Assembly (NCBI GenBank): GCA_018398815.1
Contig: CM031622.1
Span: 14,015,313 to 14,079,312, forward strand
Origin: Conus ventricosus
Lineage: Eukaryota; Mollusca; Gastropoda; Neogastropoda; Conidae
Direction: 5' to 3'
Length of the DNA: 64,000 nt
A program made the translations under genes and the position numbers. This document shows, in pieces, positions 41,939 to 54,420 of this stretch (its first letter is position 1; each line of letters opens with the position of its first letter). The notes under the pieces are model-generated. The model searched no databases, was not told the origin of the DNA, and saw only the letters and a list, made by a program, of their open reading frames with translations.

Positions 41939-43131
41939 AGAAGAACCTGCTGAGCACCGTTCGCTCTGCTCCACGTCTGTCCTTCACTCTCAAACAGTTC
42001 TTCAGTCGCATTAACAGAAGCAGCCAGCAAACAATAACAAAACAAATGGTACACTGGAAACAAAGCGCTCATGGACAACAATCCTTACGCAAACAACTGT
42101 TAGGCAAGTGACTGCAATTTCAAAATTCCAAACTAAATGTTCCCAAACATTTTTATCATTTTCACAAACCAAATTACCATCATATGTATATCCCGGCATT
42201 TCGCTACTTTTTAATAATAACAATAATAATAATGGTTATTTATGGGGCTTAATCTTACATCATAAGCCGGAAGGGCTTACAAGTACAGAAAAGGTTAAAG
42301 AAAACATAAATGAAACCAATAAGAAGATGAAATTGCAATAAGTACCATGCATCTACAAACAAGGGTGCATACCGACACACACCCACACACTCAAATACAC
42401 AATCCCACACACACTGTCTCACAACAATGGACACGACAGCACACACACACACACACACATACGTCTCAGAATCAATTTGGTGGGCAAGGGAAAAGGAAGA
42501 AAGAACTGCTATTGATAGGTGAAGAATGTCGTTTTAAGAGATGCCTTGAAGGAAGACAGAGTTTAAACTATACAAAGATACTGGGAGTATTGGGAGTTTG
42601 TTCCCAGAAACCGGACCCTGAAAAGAAAAACAACGATCGCCATAGGTTTTAGTTCGAAATTGAGGGATTTTGAGCAGAGTGTTGGTAACAGCTGCTCGAT
42701 ATTTATTGGGTGAAGCCTCTGTATCACATGGAATTAAAAAAAAAAAAAGGCATTGGATTACCCATTTCTGGCACAAGAAGAGTGAGAGAACACCGACAAT
42801 GTTTAACTGCGCAGAAAACAAAGAGTTCACTTCCTAATTCACTAAAAATTCGACAGGTCCCTTCTCTAATGGCTTTGGAAACATTCTGATGCTGCTGATG
42901 TATTTGACTGACCAATCGTCTCCAACTCTGCCCAAAAGCTGCTATCTGTTTCAGACCTTGAACATGCTGCTGCATTTTTCTCCACAGTTTCCAACTATAC
43001 AAAACCTGAACAAAAACATGGCTGTCCAGCCAGCAGGGCTTGAACTAACAGCTGGACATAATTTTTAGTCTAGTTTGCAGACCTTGCTGTCAGCAATGTC
43101 GACCCATGCACTAACTTTATAGCGGCCTTTG
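41939..43131. other. Unannotated stretch
   Basis: It includes an AAT-rich tract at about 42213-42234 followed by 'ggttatttatggggcttaa', possibly a SINE-like fragment, and CA tracts at about 42376-42415 and 42440-42460. No gene is recognised. Confidence 0.4.
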
Positions 43132-43365
43132 TAGTGTAAATATTTACAAGCATGCAGAGATAAAGTAATCCTGATCCATCTCCAAACTTTAAGAGCTGCC
43201 CTTGCGGGGTCAATATCACTATGTACAAGCATACATAGATTTATACTCCTGACCCATCTTCAAAATTTGGAGCATCCCTTGAAGGGTCATTATATGCAAG
43301 TATGCATAGATAAAGAAATGACTTATCTGCAAACTTTAGAGTGCCCTTTGGTGGGATCATACAGG
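43132..43365. repeat. Diverged tandem repeat, about 80-bp unit, 3 copies
   Basis: Each copy has 'acaagcatgcagagataaag', then a CCATCT-type core, then 'aaactttaagag' and a CCCTTG-GGGTCA-like end. The copies differ by about one base in five, so the array is old. Confidence 0.6.
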
Positions 43366-43968
43366 AATAAAGGTATCTAAATATGAAAAGGCCACCACTG
43401 CCAATCAAGCATACAGTCTCATCCCTTGACAACTCTCCAGAAGTGTTTCCAGGTGTCCAGCATGCTGGGGTATCTTTTCACAATATGATTTTTTTTGCCA
43501 GGATACTGTATCTGAATGAAATGTGCTATACTTATCTTTGAATTCTATTAATCATTGGGCACAAAATGTACAACCATTTGATTTAATTCAATCTTTCATA
43601 TACTCAAATTAAAAACAACGCTTTGCAACAATAATCTTTTTAAAAAATCTGTTTGTATTACAATTTAATTTGATCTTATGGGTTGAATTTTTTTATCTAT
43701 TATTGAATAACACACACACACACAAATCTTCCCTGTAAGACCTCCATTCTTTTGTTATCTGATTCTTTTTTAAAAAAATAATATCTGTGAAGGAGTTTGT
43801 TGTTCAAGATGCTTTTGCCTTTTCAGATTTTGTTTGGGCCTCTTTCACTTACTGTAACTTCTTCGCTCAAAATCAGTCTCTGTTTCTGACAACTACACCA
43901 AAACTGCACTTGACCCTTCCTGCTCATGCAATTTCATGCAAACGTGTTGCTGGAATGACATCAACTGC

Positions 43969-44015
43969 GAGTACCTGACAAGGCTGTGTGAGTACCTGAC
44001 AAGGCTGTGTGAGGT
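43969..44015. repeat. 23-bp tandem duplication
   Basis: 'gagtacctgacaaggctgtg' is repeated twice head to tail. Confidence 0.8.
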
Positions 44016-44070
44016 ACCTAACTAGGAATTCCCTCCCAAAACTGTACTTGTACTCATCTTGGGATTCCCT

Positions 44071-44198
44071 CCCACAATTCACGGAGGTTTCAGCTTCCTT
44101 GAAAATACATCAAGCTTGCTGTATGTGTAAAATCCCACAATTCACGGAGGTTTCAGCTTCCTTGAAAATACATCAAGCTTGCTGTATACAGTGTAAAA
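44071..44198. repeat. 63-bp tandem duplication
   Basis: Units start at 44071 and 44134 with 'cccacaattcacggaggttt'. The copies are nearly identical, differing mainly by a 3-bp insertion near the end of the second. Confidence 0.88.
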
Positions 44199-45847
44199 TG
44201 GGCTTTTCAGCATGCAAAGAGCTGTAACTTTCTGACAGCATGTGTCGACAGGATGAACATCATGGTTTGCTTGTTTATGTCTATTCATATGCTTGCGTTA
44301 CAAATATTTGTGTTTGGAAGTCTGAATGTGCAACACTGACAAAATGGCGAGAGAAATGGTTGCTTATAGTACATTGTACTCCAATAATCAGTTCACACAT
44401 GCTTCCATAACTGAATAATGAAGGTCTTTCTTGAATCTCGTTAGGCTTCCCATGCACCTCTAAGGCCAAACTGTAGCCTGTCTAGAATCAATCATTATGT
44501 AAGCCACACATCTGTGCTTGTGGATGATCCTGATCAACTGTGGCTGCTGACTGGTAGTGCGGGGAAAGCTTCAAATACATGCCTTGGTGGTCATGTGACA
44601 ACCTAATATGCCAAGTACACTCAAGCAAATAAAACTGATGAACATTTTTCATTCACGACAAATACACTTAGGAACATCTTTTGCATATGGGAAATATGAT
44701 CAGTGTATTTCTTCCGTAGATGAAATATTCTTTTTGCAACATGCACATTGTAACTTCATTACACTAATTTGTACACAAAGAAATATGTTTCGGGAGTGTA
44801 CACATTAACACAAAACATATATGCAGAAACTAAAATTTCAGCCACCGTTACCCTGACAACTATGCATGACAATGTACCTTCACCATGTAAACTGAACAAA
44901 GAAAGGTCTGGACGTTGAGCCCATCACTAGCAGCGACAAAAACAAATTCTATCCTGTCATCTACCTTAGGTGTTCATATCATGCATAGTTTTGTTTGTCA
45001 ATCAACATGACTTCTAGTTTCCAAATAAGCCTTGCAAGAAAACTACTAAAATAATACAATCACAATCAGCATCCCATACATTACTCCTTGGTGTAGACTT
45101 TTTTTTGGTGTCACACAAAAGAACGATCAGGTGCGGGGCAAGACGGCAAGATCTTTTACTACTATATCTGGATCCAACGGGTGTTGAACATCACCACTGG
45201 CAAGGAATGTGGGAGCCATGAGCTACTTCCGACTCCCCATGAAATCCCACACCACTGTACAGTTCACCCAGGGCTCAGATCTACAGATAACTCATCATGC
45301 AGACAGGCTGCAGCATGAAAACGGCAACATCAAGTGAAAGCTTATATGCAAATTCATACATGTCTACTAGTAAGCTAACTGTGTTTGAGAGGAGGAACAC
45401 TTCTTCATAGCTTCGGAGTGCAGGATTTCCTTTCCATTCTCAGACCCTGGTTTTTTAATAGTTCAAATTCTGCAAATGAAATTCACCGATGATCAATGAC
45501 AGAAAAAAGAATGATCCATGGACATGAGATGATGGACATGGATGAGCCTCTGGGACTTCATGAGGTTTGCTGTTCTCAGCAATTTCAAGACTACACAGAT
45601 ACCATTTTATTCTTGTCCTATCATGTTTGATTTCTGGCCAAAAAGATTCAAGTCTACTGAGGTGCAGATGAGCAAGTTAATAAGCTAAAATGTCACGGCA
45701 ACTGGCAAGTCTATCACCGTCAGTTGAAACGACTTGCTAACTTAGCAACTATAAACAACATGAAGGACAATGAAAACGAAGAACCAGCAATCACTTATCT
45801 TGTCAAATTCGGCGCAAGATGAGCACTGTCCTGAATGTTGCATATCT
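44199..45847. other. Unannotated stretch
   Basis: No gene, RNA or repeat family is recognised. Confidence 0.5.
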
Positions 45848-45993
45848 TGCTTGAAGAAGAACTATGAGGTCAAAACATGTCATGATTTGTTTTGTGATTT
45901 GTCTGTCCCTGTTAACTGCTGGGTTTACTTTAAATTCCTTTTAATTACAATGTTTCAGTTTCCGCCTGCAGTCACCTCGCTCTCAAACTATCC
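45848..45993 (+). repeat. Dispersed repeat with hammerhead-like core, copy 2
   Basis: It has the same order of blocks as at 205-385: CTTGAAGA...GAGGTCAAAAC (about 45849-45876), then 'ttttgtgatttgtctgtcc', then the 3' block 'tttccgcctgcagtcacc' (about 45959-45977). The GAAA of the core is AAAA here, so any ribozyme in this copy would be dead. Confidence 0.5.
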
Positions 45994-46496
45994 CAAAATG
46001 AAGTCCGACTGCCTTTCTGTCCCATCAGAAGCCCTCCCCTTCAAAGACCAGCCATCCAGTCATTCATTCAGAACATTAACAGGAAAATATTTTTGAACAT
46101 TAACAGGAAAGGCTATTCTTTAACAAGAGCTACGACTCCTGAGCTGTCTTGAAAATATTCCACTGGAGAAGCCCTTGGAACTTACAAGATGAATATGACC
46201 TTTTCCTTTTCATATCAAGCCATTATGTTTCTTCCATGGGGGTTAGGGGTTGGGATGGGATGGTTGTGGGGCTATTCATTAAATGGTAAACAAATTCACA
46301 AAACTTTTAAGACACAAGTGGACTCATTTCCAAACTTAACATACCAAAGACTACTGCTGAGTCACTCTAAAATATATCTTTGTTAAAAACGTTACCTTAT
46401 TTTCAGCGTAAGGGCTATCCATTTTGATCAATAAAAGAAGAATTCACTCAACAATTCGTACCCCCTGTGTCTGGAACTTATTGCTAGAGCCTGAGC
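45994..46496. other. Unannotated stretch
   Basis: I see nothing recognisable here. Confidence 0.5.
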
Positions 46497-46509
46497 ACCA
46501 GCTAATGAG

Positions 46510-46546
46510 GTCGGCTGGGCTATAAGCAACATTATCTTACCTAACT
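46510..46546 (+). mobile_element. 37-bp 5'-truncated LINE tail insertion
   Basis: It contains only 'gtcggctgggctataagcaa' plus the ATTATCTTACC tail. The 13-bp sequence accagctaatgag lies at 46497-46509 and 46547-46559, which shows that even this stub was a separate insertion. Confidence 0.88.
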
Positions 46547-46559
46547 ACCAGCTAATGAG

Positions 46560-48360
46560 ATCGACAGAACAGTGGGATGCTGGGCAAGGATTTTGCTTTG
46601 CTTTTTTTCCCTTTCTTTTTACCATTTCCAGGAGGAAGACGTTCTGCGGATATTTAACTTCTACAAATTTCCATTCAAAGTTTCATGAACTGCATTTATA
46701 TACAAGCTAATGTATGTCACTGAACACATGAATGAAATCTCTGTATGCTTTACCTACATTATCTAATTTACGATGACTCTGCGCTTTATTAACCGACACG
46801 GACTTTCAAAATGAAGATCTACATTAGCAATGAAGGTTATATGCAAATGCCTGGACGTTATACTGGAAGAACATAAAGGGAAACAATTCAGTCATCAATT
46901 TCACCTGCACCTACTCCGAACATGAGCTTGCTATAAATCAGTTTGGATTGGAACTTTTCTTATTTTCCTTCTGGAGGACAAGCAAATATCACATTTTTTC
47001 TTTCCTGTCTGTCTTTTTTGAGGGAACATGTATAAACCAGTTCCAGTTTTTGATGACTTTGAAGGCTTTAAAAAGGAAGAAACATCGAACATTAGCAAAT
47101 GCCCTCCCCCTCTCCGACTCGATGTCACAAATTCGCATCCCATGAACAGAGTGGCATTTCTGTTTGTATTGCGCTAGTAATCAATGTAATCAAAACAAAA
47201 GAGGGCTGCTAGACTGTGATTTTACTAAAACTGGTACATCAATTTCTTCACACGTTTCCACACCTTTTAATGATTGTATGAGCCCTAATTTTTGCCAGGT
47301 TCTCATTGGTGGTAATAACAAAGCCGGCATCTAGACTCATACATAGCTAACTTGATGAATAGAACAAAAGAAACAAAACGGCTTGCCATGGACATGGTAG
47401 CAGGGATGGATCACTCTATAAGCGAGATAATTGTGGGATAAGGTTTCAGGTTTGGGGGGAGGTTGTTTGTTTTCTTGTTTTTTTTGGGGGGAGGGGGTCT
47501 GGAGTGGCTAAAAAGTTGTTGACCCAGGTGGGGAGAATGAGAGGGGGGGGGGGGGGGGGGGGGTGGAGGCAAGAAGCATACTATACTCTTTTTCACCGAG
47601 TTTCACCTTTGTCCAAACAAAGTCAGGCCTGTGGCACCAATGGGCTGCAGAAGTCGGTCTCCCTCATCAAACAGTACAATCACCAAACTTTCTGGGGAAT
47701 GGCAAGGTGGCAGTGTGGAATGGGTGTGGGCAGAAGGTAGTGCATAATTTACACATCATCTACAATATCTATCAATGATGTGTTTCTATGAACAATTTCA
47801 TATGCATGCGCAGGCTGGCATTGCATGCCCTCAGAAACACTAAAAAGAATCAGAACTTTCAAAACTTCATACACTCAACGTTTCCTGTCAGCGAGTATGT
47901 CCCAAGCATATTGTTCGACTCTTAACACCTATTGTACCTACCTATCAACACCTACCAATCCAATACCTATTGTACCTACCAATGCCTCAAGTGCTTTCCA
48001 CTCGTCTTCTCTCCACCCCCCCCCCCCCCTCCCTCTCTCTCTCTCATATACACACACAAATATTACCAAGACATGACTTTGGACGTTTACAATTGATAAT
48101 AGCCTTTGAAACATCAATAATACATTCCTTTGTTAATCAGTATGTATACAAAAGCCAAGTGTTCAATAAAATTTTAATCATAGTTTGGACCAATTAACAT
48201 TTTTTAAAAACTTTTTCTGTAGTTTTTTCCTTGGTTGTGAAAAAACAACCGACTAAAGTATCACTACAGATTTTAACACTAATTTCAAGCAACTCCGCCG
48301 AAAACATGGTCCAACAAATTACAAGGCAATCATGTTAACAAAAGCCAAGTGTTACATGAA
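46560..48360. other. Unannotated stretch
   Basis: It includes a T/G tract near 47476-47496, a G run at about 47543-47563 and a C run near 48019-48029. No gene is recognised. Confidence 0.45.
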
Positions 48361-48486
48361 ACTCCGATTTGTCTTGTAATTTGTGTCTGGTCTTGTAAAT
48401 TGTTTGTCCACATCAACCGACGAAGTTACCTAAAATCACTTTCAAAATTTGTTTGAATTTCCTCCTGCAGTCGTCTCCCTTTGAAC
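48361..48486 (+). repeat. Dispersed repeat related to the hammerhead-like family, copy 3 (degenerate)
   Basis: It contains 'cttgtaaattgtttgtccac' and the 3' block 'tttcctcctgcagtcgtc'. The core motif is not preserved. Confidence 0.4.
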
Positions 48487-48529
48487 CTATCATTAAAAGG
48501 TGTCAAACGAAGCCCACAGACGCATTACT

Positions 48530-48685
48530 AATCAGAGTACTTATACAGCGCCCATCCTTGGTTTGAGACCAAGCTCTAGATGCTTTACAATCTACGCTTT
48601 TCTCTATACAACAGGCTGCCTACCTGGGAAGAGCCAACTGAAGAGATGCCCGTTAGTGCTACATTCATTTGTTTTCTACATCATT
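48530..48685 (+). repeat. SINE-like dispersed repeat, gastropod-type
   Basis: The blocks 'cttatacagcgcccatc', 'tgagaccaagctctagatgc' and 'acaggctgcctacctggga', in that order, match a short repeat I remember as abundant in gastropod sequence. This copy is degenerate. A shorter piece of the same kind lies at 37830. The attribution is from memory, not from a search. Confidence 0.5.
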
Positions 48686-50173
48686 CAGATAGCAAGTCTT
48701 TGGGCTTGAAGGGTGGAGCAATCATGTTTCAAGCTCTGGCCAGACCTGAATGATAAATTGCAAGCAGGCAGTTGGCAGATTAGAACATTAATCTATTCAC
48801 GTAATCTTCCCCTACCAGCACTACTCAAGATGTCCAATCAGAATCACTTTCTGGGATCTGAAACAGATAAGCCAGGCAAGGCTTACTTCCCTTCCAAGCC
48901 GGCAATTGTTATTACTGATGTCAATTCAATTTTGAGTTCAATCATCCAAAGTATTCAGTAGTTCAAATAAGCAGAAAAATGAACATACACGAATTGCACA
49001 TGCAAAGCAGAAGTGCATGCGACCACATAAAATCAGGTCATAAGGAAAAAACATGTTTTAATCAAGTGTGAGCCGCTGTGAGACATTTTGAAAGTATGCT
49101 ACTTCCGTAAAGCGAAGATTGGTTACACTTCGTGTCAACTGGGCTGAACATAAAGTTTAATGGCAAGTATCAGTGATAATATTAAAGCATTTTTGTTTTA
49201 TTGTTTAGGTCCAACAACAGCCCAAACTATAATATTCTGTATTGATGTCACAGTGACTTTGATGTCTTCAAATGGAAGCATTCATGCAGAGTATGCATGC
49301 ATAAAAGGCAGGTATACACATATCCTTACAATGTGTCTTCTTGTAGCTGAAAATCTGCAGTTTGTGGTATGTCTGAACACTGTCGTTACACAGTAAATAT
49401 GTTGTATGTCTGCAGGCTGCCAAAGATCTTACAATTACAAAGGCTTGGGTACTCTTTCAGAAAAAAGTCTTCCTAGAAAATGAATTTGCTTCTGATGATT
49501 GAAAATATGGACTTCTTCACCCCAACACCCTAAAATTGCTGTTGGAGTACTTTTCAACAAAAACGAGAGTATTTTCTACAAAGGATGTGCACAAATCTAA
49601 CAACATTTTGTAAAAACTAAAGTGTGGATAGGCGGGTGGGCGAGTTTAGGATTTTTGTAAATGCTGAGTGGATGGTCAGAGGGTGGGTCATTGTCATCTG
49701 CCATCACACATCAGAGAGGAGAGGGAAGGTATACCTGATATTGCAGCAAGAAAAAAGAACAAAACAAAAAAAAAAGAAAAGAAAAAAGGGGGGGTCCTCA
49801 GACACAAATTACTTTCAAACTTATTTGAACAGCAAACTCTGGCACGAATTCATTCCCTCTCAGAAGTCTCTTCTAATATATCACTTTTATCAAGAGCTGT
49901 TGTCACCGCTATTATTCCTAAGTATCGCCATTTTGATGAAGAAGCAGACATAGCCAGATGCAATTTTAGAGTTGTCGGTCTTTGGTCAAAACACACCAAG
50001 ACACCACTATGGTTAAGCTCCGCTAATGTAATTACCATTTCTAGATTTTCTTCCGAGGTTTTTTTTTTTTTGCCCTTCTCTCTCTCTCTCTCTTTTTTTA
50101 GGCTCTTCATAGTCCTGCATCCTCATAGTTTCCCCAAATGTGTGCAAAATACAGTGAAATCATTTGGGTAAAC
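48686..50173. other. Unannotated stretch
   Basis: No gene is recognised. An A-rich then G-rich tract lies at about 49749-49797. Confidence 0.45.
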
Positions 50174-50188
50174 AGACCTGATCATGTT

Positions 50189-50513
50189 GCAAAGCGAGAC
50201 GACTGCAGGCGGAAATCTAAACAAATCTTAAATAAATGTTAGCGAACCGCCCAGAGAACGTGGACAAACGAGTCACAAGACAAAACACAACGTGTTTCGA
50301 CCTCTTAGGTCTTCGTCGGGTGATAAATAAACGAATAAAACAACGAAAATTCACTTAGCTTTGATCGCTTCAGATCGCTTAGGGTTCGTTGTTTTATTTG
50401 TTTATTTATCACCCGACGAAGACCTAAGAGGTCGAAACGCGTTGTGTTTTGTCTTGTGACTCGTTTGTCCACGTTCTCTGGGCGGTTCGCTAACATTTAT
50501 TTAAGATTTGTTT
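50189..50513. mobile_element. Inverted pair of hammerhead-like repeat copies, flanked by a 15-bp duplication
   Basis: Arms of 131 bp (50217-50347 and 50385-50515) are near-perfect inverted copies separated by 37 bp. Each arm carries CGACGA, the hairpin GACC-TAAGA-GGTC, and GAAAC (or GAAAC's near variant in the left arm). The left copy also extends outward to the family 3' block (50189-50216); the right copy lacks it. The 15-bp sequence agacctgatcatgtt lies at 50174-50188 and 50514-50528, so the pair seems to have inserted as one unit. Penelope-like elements can show such inverted terminal arrangements. That link is inference. Confidence 0.75.
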
Positions 50514-50528
50514 AGACCTGATCATGTT

Positions 50529-53500
50529 ATTTGTCGCAATCATTCCATCTCTGAAAATACTAGTTCTTTTCATACATGTAACATCTTCCTTCCACAAGTT
50601 TCTGCACATATTTTGTGGCTCCTGTTACTAGTAACTATACACTGGTGTTTTTCAGGAAAAGGTTTTAGGGCTTATGTCAGCATTTCCAAGGATGGATAGT
50701 TGGCCTGTAGGGCAGTTTTTTTTCTGACCTGGATCAACCTGGCGACACAAACGCAATTCAAACCTGAAAGTCATTCAATCATTTTGTACTGCCAGGAGCA
50801 AATATTACTGTCCACGAAAATCCAACAACTTTTTTTTTTCCCCAAAGAAGTCCTGTCACCATTTTATTTTTTATTTTTAAAAGAAGTCCTGTCACCAATT
50901 TAAAGCATAGGGTAATCTTGTGATTTTCGTCACAAAAACAGACAAACTATCGTCCACATTTCTGACCAAAACCCGAGAAGCAAACATTTTCAGCACTTTC
51001 AATGGTTTACTTACAAGCTAAGCAAATAATCCCTAACCTTATAATAATGGTATGAGACATACTACGAGGAGATTGAGCATAGTGTTATCTCCACTAAACA
51101 CAGAGTCAAAACTTACCTTACTCAACCACTGAAAATGCAGTAGCCGACAGGCCCAATCATCCTATGGGTATTAAATTCCTTGACCTATAAGAAAGTAAAT
51201 CAGTGCGAATATCCAAACACAATGAAGGCAATTTAATCCAGAAAGTAATGAAAATGCAGAAAAGACAGTATTCATGAATGTCTCCACACACACACAGACA
51301 CACACACACACACACACACACCAGCATAATCACTCATCAAGCAGACAGTGAAACAGAAGCTTTCACCAACATTCAGAACACAAACACCAGTAAGTATGCT
51401 TAGTTACACTTTTTTTTTTATTTGGGAATAACAGAACAAAGTTCTAGCATCCCCCCTTGGGCATGAGCTTGCCAGCATCCTGTCGAGTAGTGTTGAGGTT
51501 CCAGTTCCACTCTAAAATAATTTTTCACACAATGACGAGTCCCCTTGATTCCGTTCCACTACTTTTCTTTTGAAGTCTTGTAGTCCACTAATCACAATCA
51601 CTGAATCAGCAACACTTTTTAAAAGTTCAACAGTATGAAGTAAGGATATACAGTGAATCGGAACAGTCTTCTTATTTAGTTTTTTTTTAGGTTTCTGTTT
51701 GTTTGTTTGTTTTGCTTTTGTTTTCTTGGAAAAGTCTATCCCATACAACAGCCAGTTTCAGCAAACATTGGCCTGTAACAAAAAGAAAGCAGCGGCCAAG
51801 TAAGATCACATGTACACTCAACATTTTTTGAAGTCCGTTGGAAAATCAGTTGACTGCAATCAAGTATATTCTAGTTCAATGTAAATGTCTCAAATGAAAA
51901 AAAAAAAAAAAAGACAAAAAAAACTGCACCATTATTCACCAGATGGTCGCCAAGTGTCTAGAAAGCGTCTGTAAATGTTTAGTTTTAGTTTTTTTTTGTA
52001 AAAAAAAAAAAAAAAAGAAAAAAAAAGGTAGAAGTCAACAAGTTGAAAAATCACTGAAAGATCCTCGGAAAAGGTCTTTAAAACATGGTGGAAGTCTGGT
52101 CTTTCGCATTTTGGAGAACTGTCCGTACACACTTGTGCACGCCAAAGAAACAGGTCTTGTGAACCACGGCCCCACACAATGAGGCATCATGCAGTATTCC
52201 ACACAGTAACACTATAGTAACAGATGCAAATGAACTTTCGGTTTACTGGTTTGTCTTGTTTTTTTCTTTATCTGAACTTTATGCTGTTTTTATTTTCTGT
52301 ACTTGTCTCAGCAATACACCCACGGTTAATGTAATATAAAAGGCTAAGCTCTCTCATCACCAAGTCTCCGAAAAGACACCACAAGGGAAGGGAAAAGATT
52401 GATGAGGGGGAGTGTGGGGGGCACAGGGCAGGATGATGATCCACTACATCTGTAGTATACTTGACACAATCCACACACAATGGTTGGTAATGACAGCGCC
52501 ACAGCTGGGACAGCCGTTTCCTTTTTCTTTCCTGCTGGAGGCAGTCCACAAAGCAGACTCTGCAGAATGAAATCAGATACCAAGCCATGAATCATAGAAC
52601 TGGAACGGCGGGGGACAGGGCTCAAGAAAAGGAAGAAAAAAGTAATCAATTGACGTCCAAGTCTAAACAAGATAGCCCGCTACAAGAACTCTACATTTTC
52701 AAGAGAAGAAAATTTACAATTTAGAGAGGAGGGGGAGGGGGAGGAGAAAATCCGAAACCCACAAAAAAAAGTTCCACAGAAGCGAGAGCAAGTTGATGAA
52801 GAAGAAATGGGAGGTTTGTGCCATCTGCACGGAGCACAAAACCCTGAGGGACAGCTGGTGGCATATCGAGTTCTTCCCAGCGTGCACAATGCTGCCCTGC
52901 AGCACCGCTTTAGTTGTGACGACCTCCACGACGACTGTCCTGCAACCAGAAAGCATTTTGTATAGGAATAATGCATCTTGACAAAGTATGATTTCACTTC
53001 CATCCAAATTTCTGCATACCTGCTTTTAACAAATTTCACCTCCCACCCAAACAAGCTTGTATTTGAAATCAATAAATAAGAGGAAAAGGTGCATATATAG
53101 GAAGCCTTATTTTATAAGCACACTCCCTGAGCGAAGAAGTTCAATATTGAATAAATGTATTAGTCTTTTGCTAGCTGGTCTCCAGATTCAAAGTGCTTTG
53201 AGTGACCAAAGGAGTATGCTCATACTAACACCCAACCACTTTCTTGAGGCCACTCAAAGTCTTTGGTGTCATCTTGTACAGGTGGCTGTGCTCACACTGG
53301 TTTTGCGACTGAGCAACTGTGTCGTCAGTGTGGGAAGGGGTTGGGTGTGTGTGTGTGTATGTGTGTGTGTGAAGGGGATGTCTTGCCTATGTTGGATCAG
53401 AACAGACACCAAAGACCACCAAAGTGATAAGCAGCAGCAGCAGTCAAGCACAATGCCTCCTCCAATGGGTTGCCTTATTAATTCCTTGTTGACTGCAGTG

Positions 53501-54420
53501 ATGGAGATGAGACGGACAAGACAAACCGAAGTGCGGCTGTGTGTGGTGGTGCCAGCATGAGTGCCTGGTGTGTAATGCCACTGGTGGCACTGATGAGACA
53601 GCAACTCTCACACCCATCCCATCCCCCTCTCCCTGAAAAGAAGGGAAGAGGAGTGGTTCATAGCCTGAAGTTCTCTCTTTGTCTTGTTTTGGAGCTGAAC
53701 AATCTGTAAGTTCAATGGGGACTGGGACGTAGGAACCAGATCTGACAGGCATCTTGGAATGGAAAAAGGTCATAGCAAAGTGTATATGCTGTACTCTTTT
53801 TTCCTCTTAAAACATTGTTGTAACTCTATGATATTCAGTTCATGAGAGAGAGATGGAGCAAGTCCAGACATTCCCAGACAATCTACCTGCCCCCCCCCCA
53901 AATTTCTACTGGCCATAAAGTAAAAAACCCCAAATGTCTACTAGCCATCCCAAAGTAGAGTCAAAGTTAATAAAAACAACTACAGACGTTGCAATGACCA
54001 GCAGACATAATTCAACCATTCACTTCTTGCAAACATGTGGTTGAAGCAAGGCTTGAGAACAAGAAATTAGGCTTAAAACATACTATGAACGTTTATTCTT
54101 CCACCATTCATACAGAATAAGAAGGGGGAAAAAAAGTTTCTGTACACACATCTGAGAAAGGAAATTCAAGAATAAACTGTCATGTTTCTCTCAGTCTCAA
54201 TACTCTCATACACACATTCCTGGGCCAATATATATAAATATAACAACACCTCCATGTTGTTCTCAGTCTTGCGCTTGCTCTCTCCCTGATCACCATGCGC
54301 ACATTCCAAAAATAATCAAATTCACACCTATATTAAAAATATAAAAAAGGACGAAGCACAATGCCTTCATGCTGCTGAAACCTTCGTTAAAATATGCTTT
54401 GTCTCAGTGAGACTGAAGCT
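50529..54420. other. Unannotated stretch
   Basis: No gene is confidently recognised. It has a CA tract at about 51279-51322, A runs near 51897-51914 and 52000-52028, and a GT tract near 53345-53372. At 52790-52960 a GC-richer block is open in several frames on both strands and has a possible minus-strand acceptor (tctggttgcag, about 52940-52950). It could be an exon, but no domain is recognisable. Confidence 0.4.

Noticed and set aside
52714..53007. Possible secreted or cysteine-rich exon around 52.7-53.0 kb
   Set aside because: A possible minus-strand acceptor and open frames exist, but several frames on both strands are open and none shows a recognisable domain.
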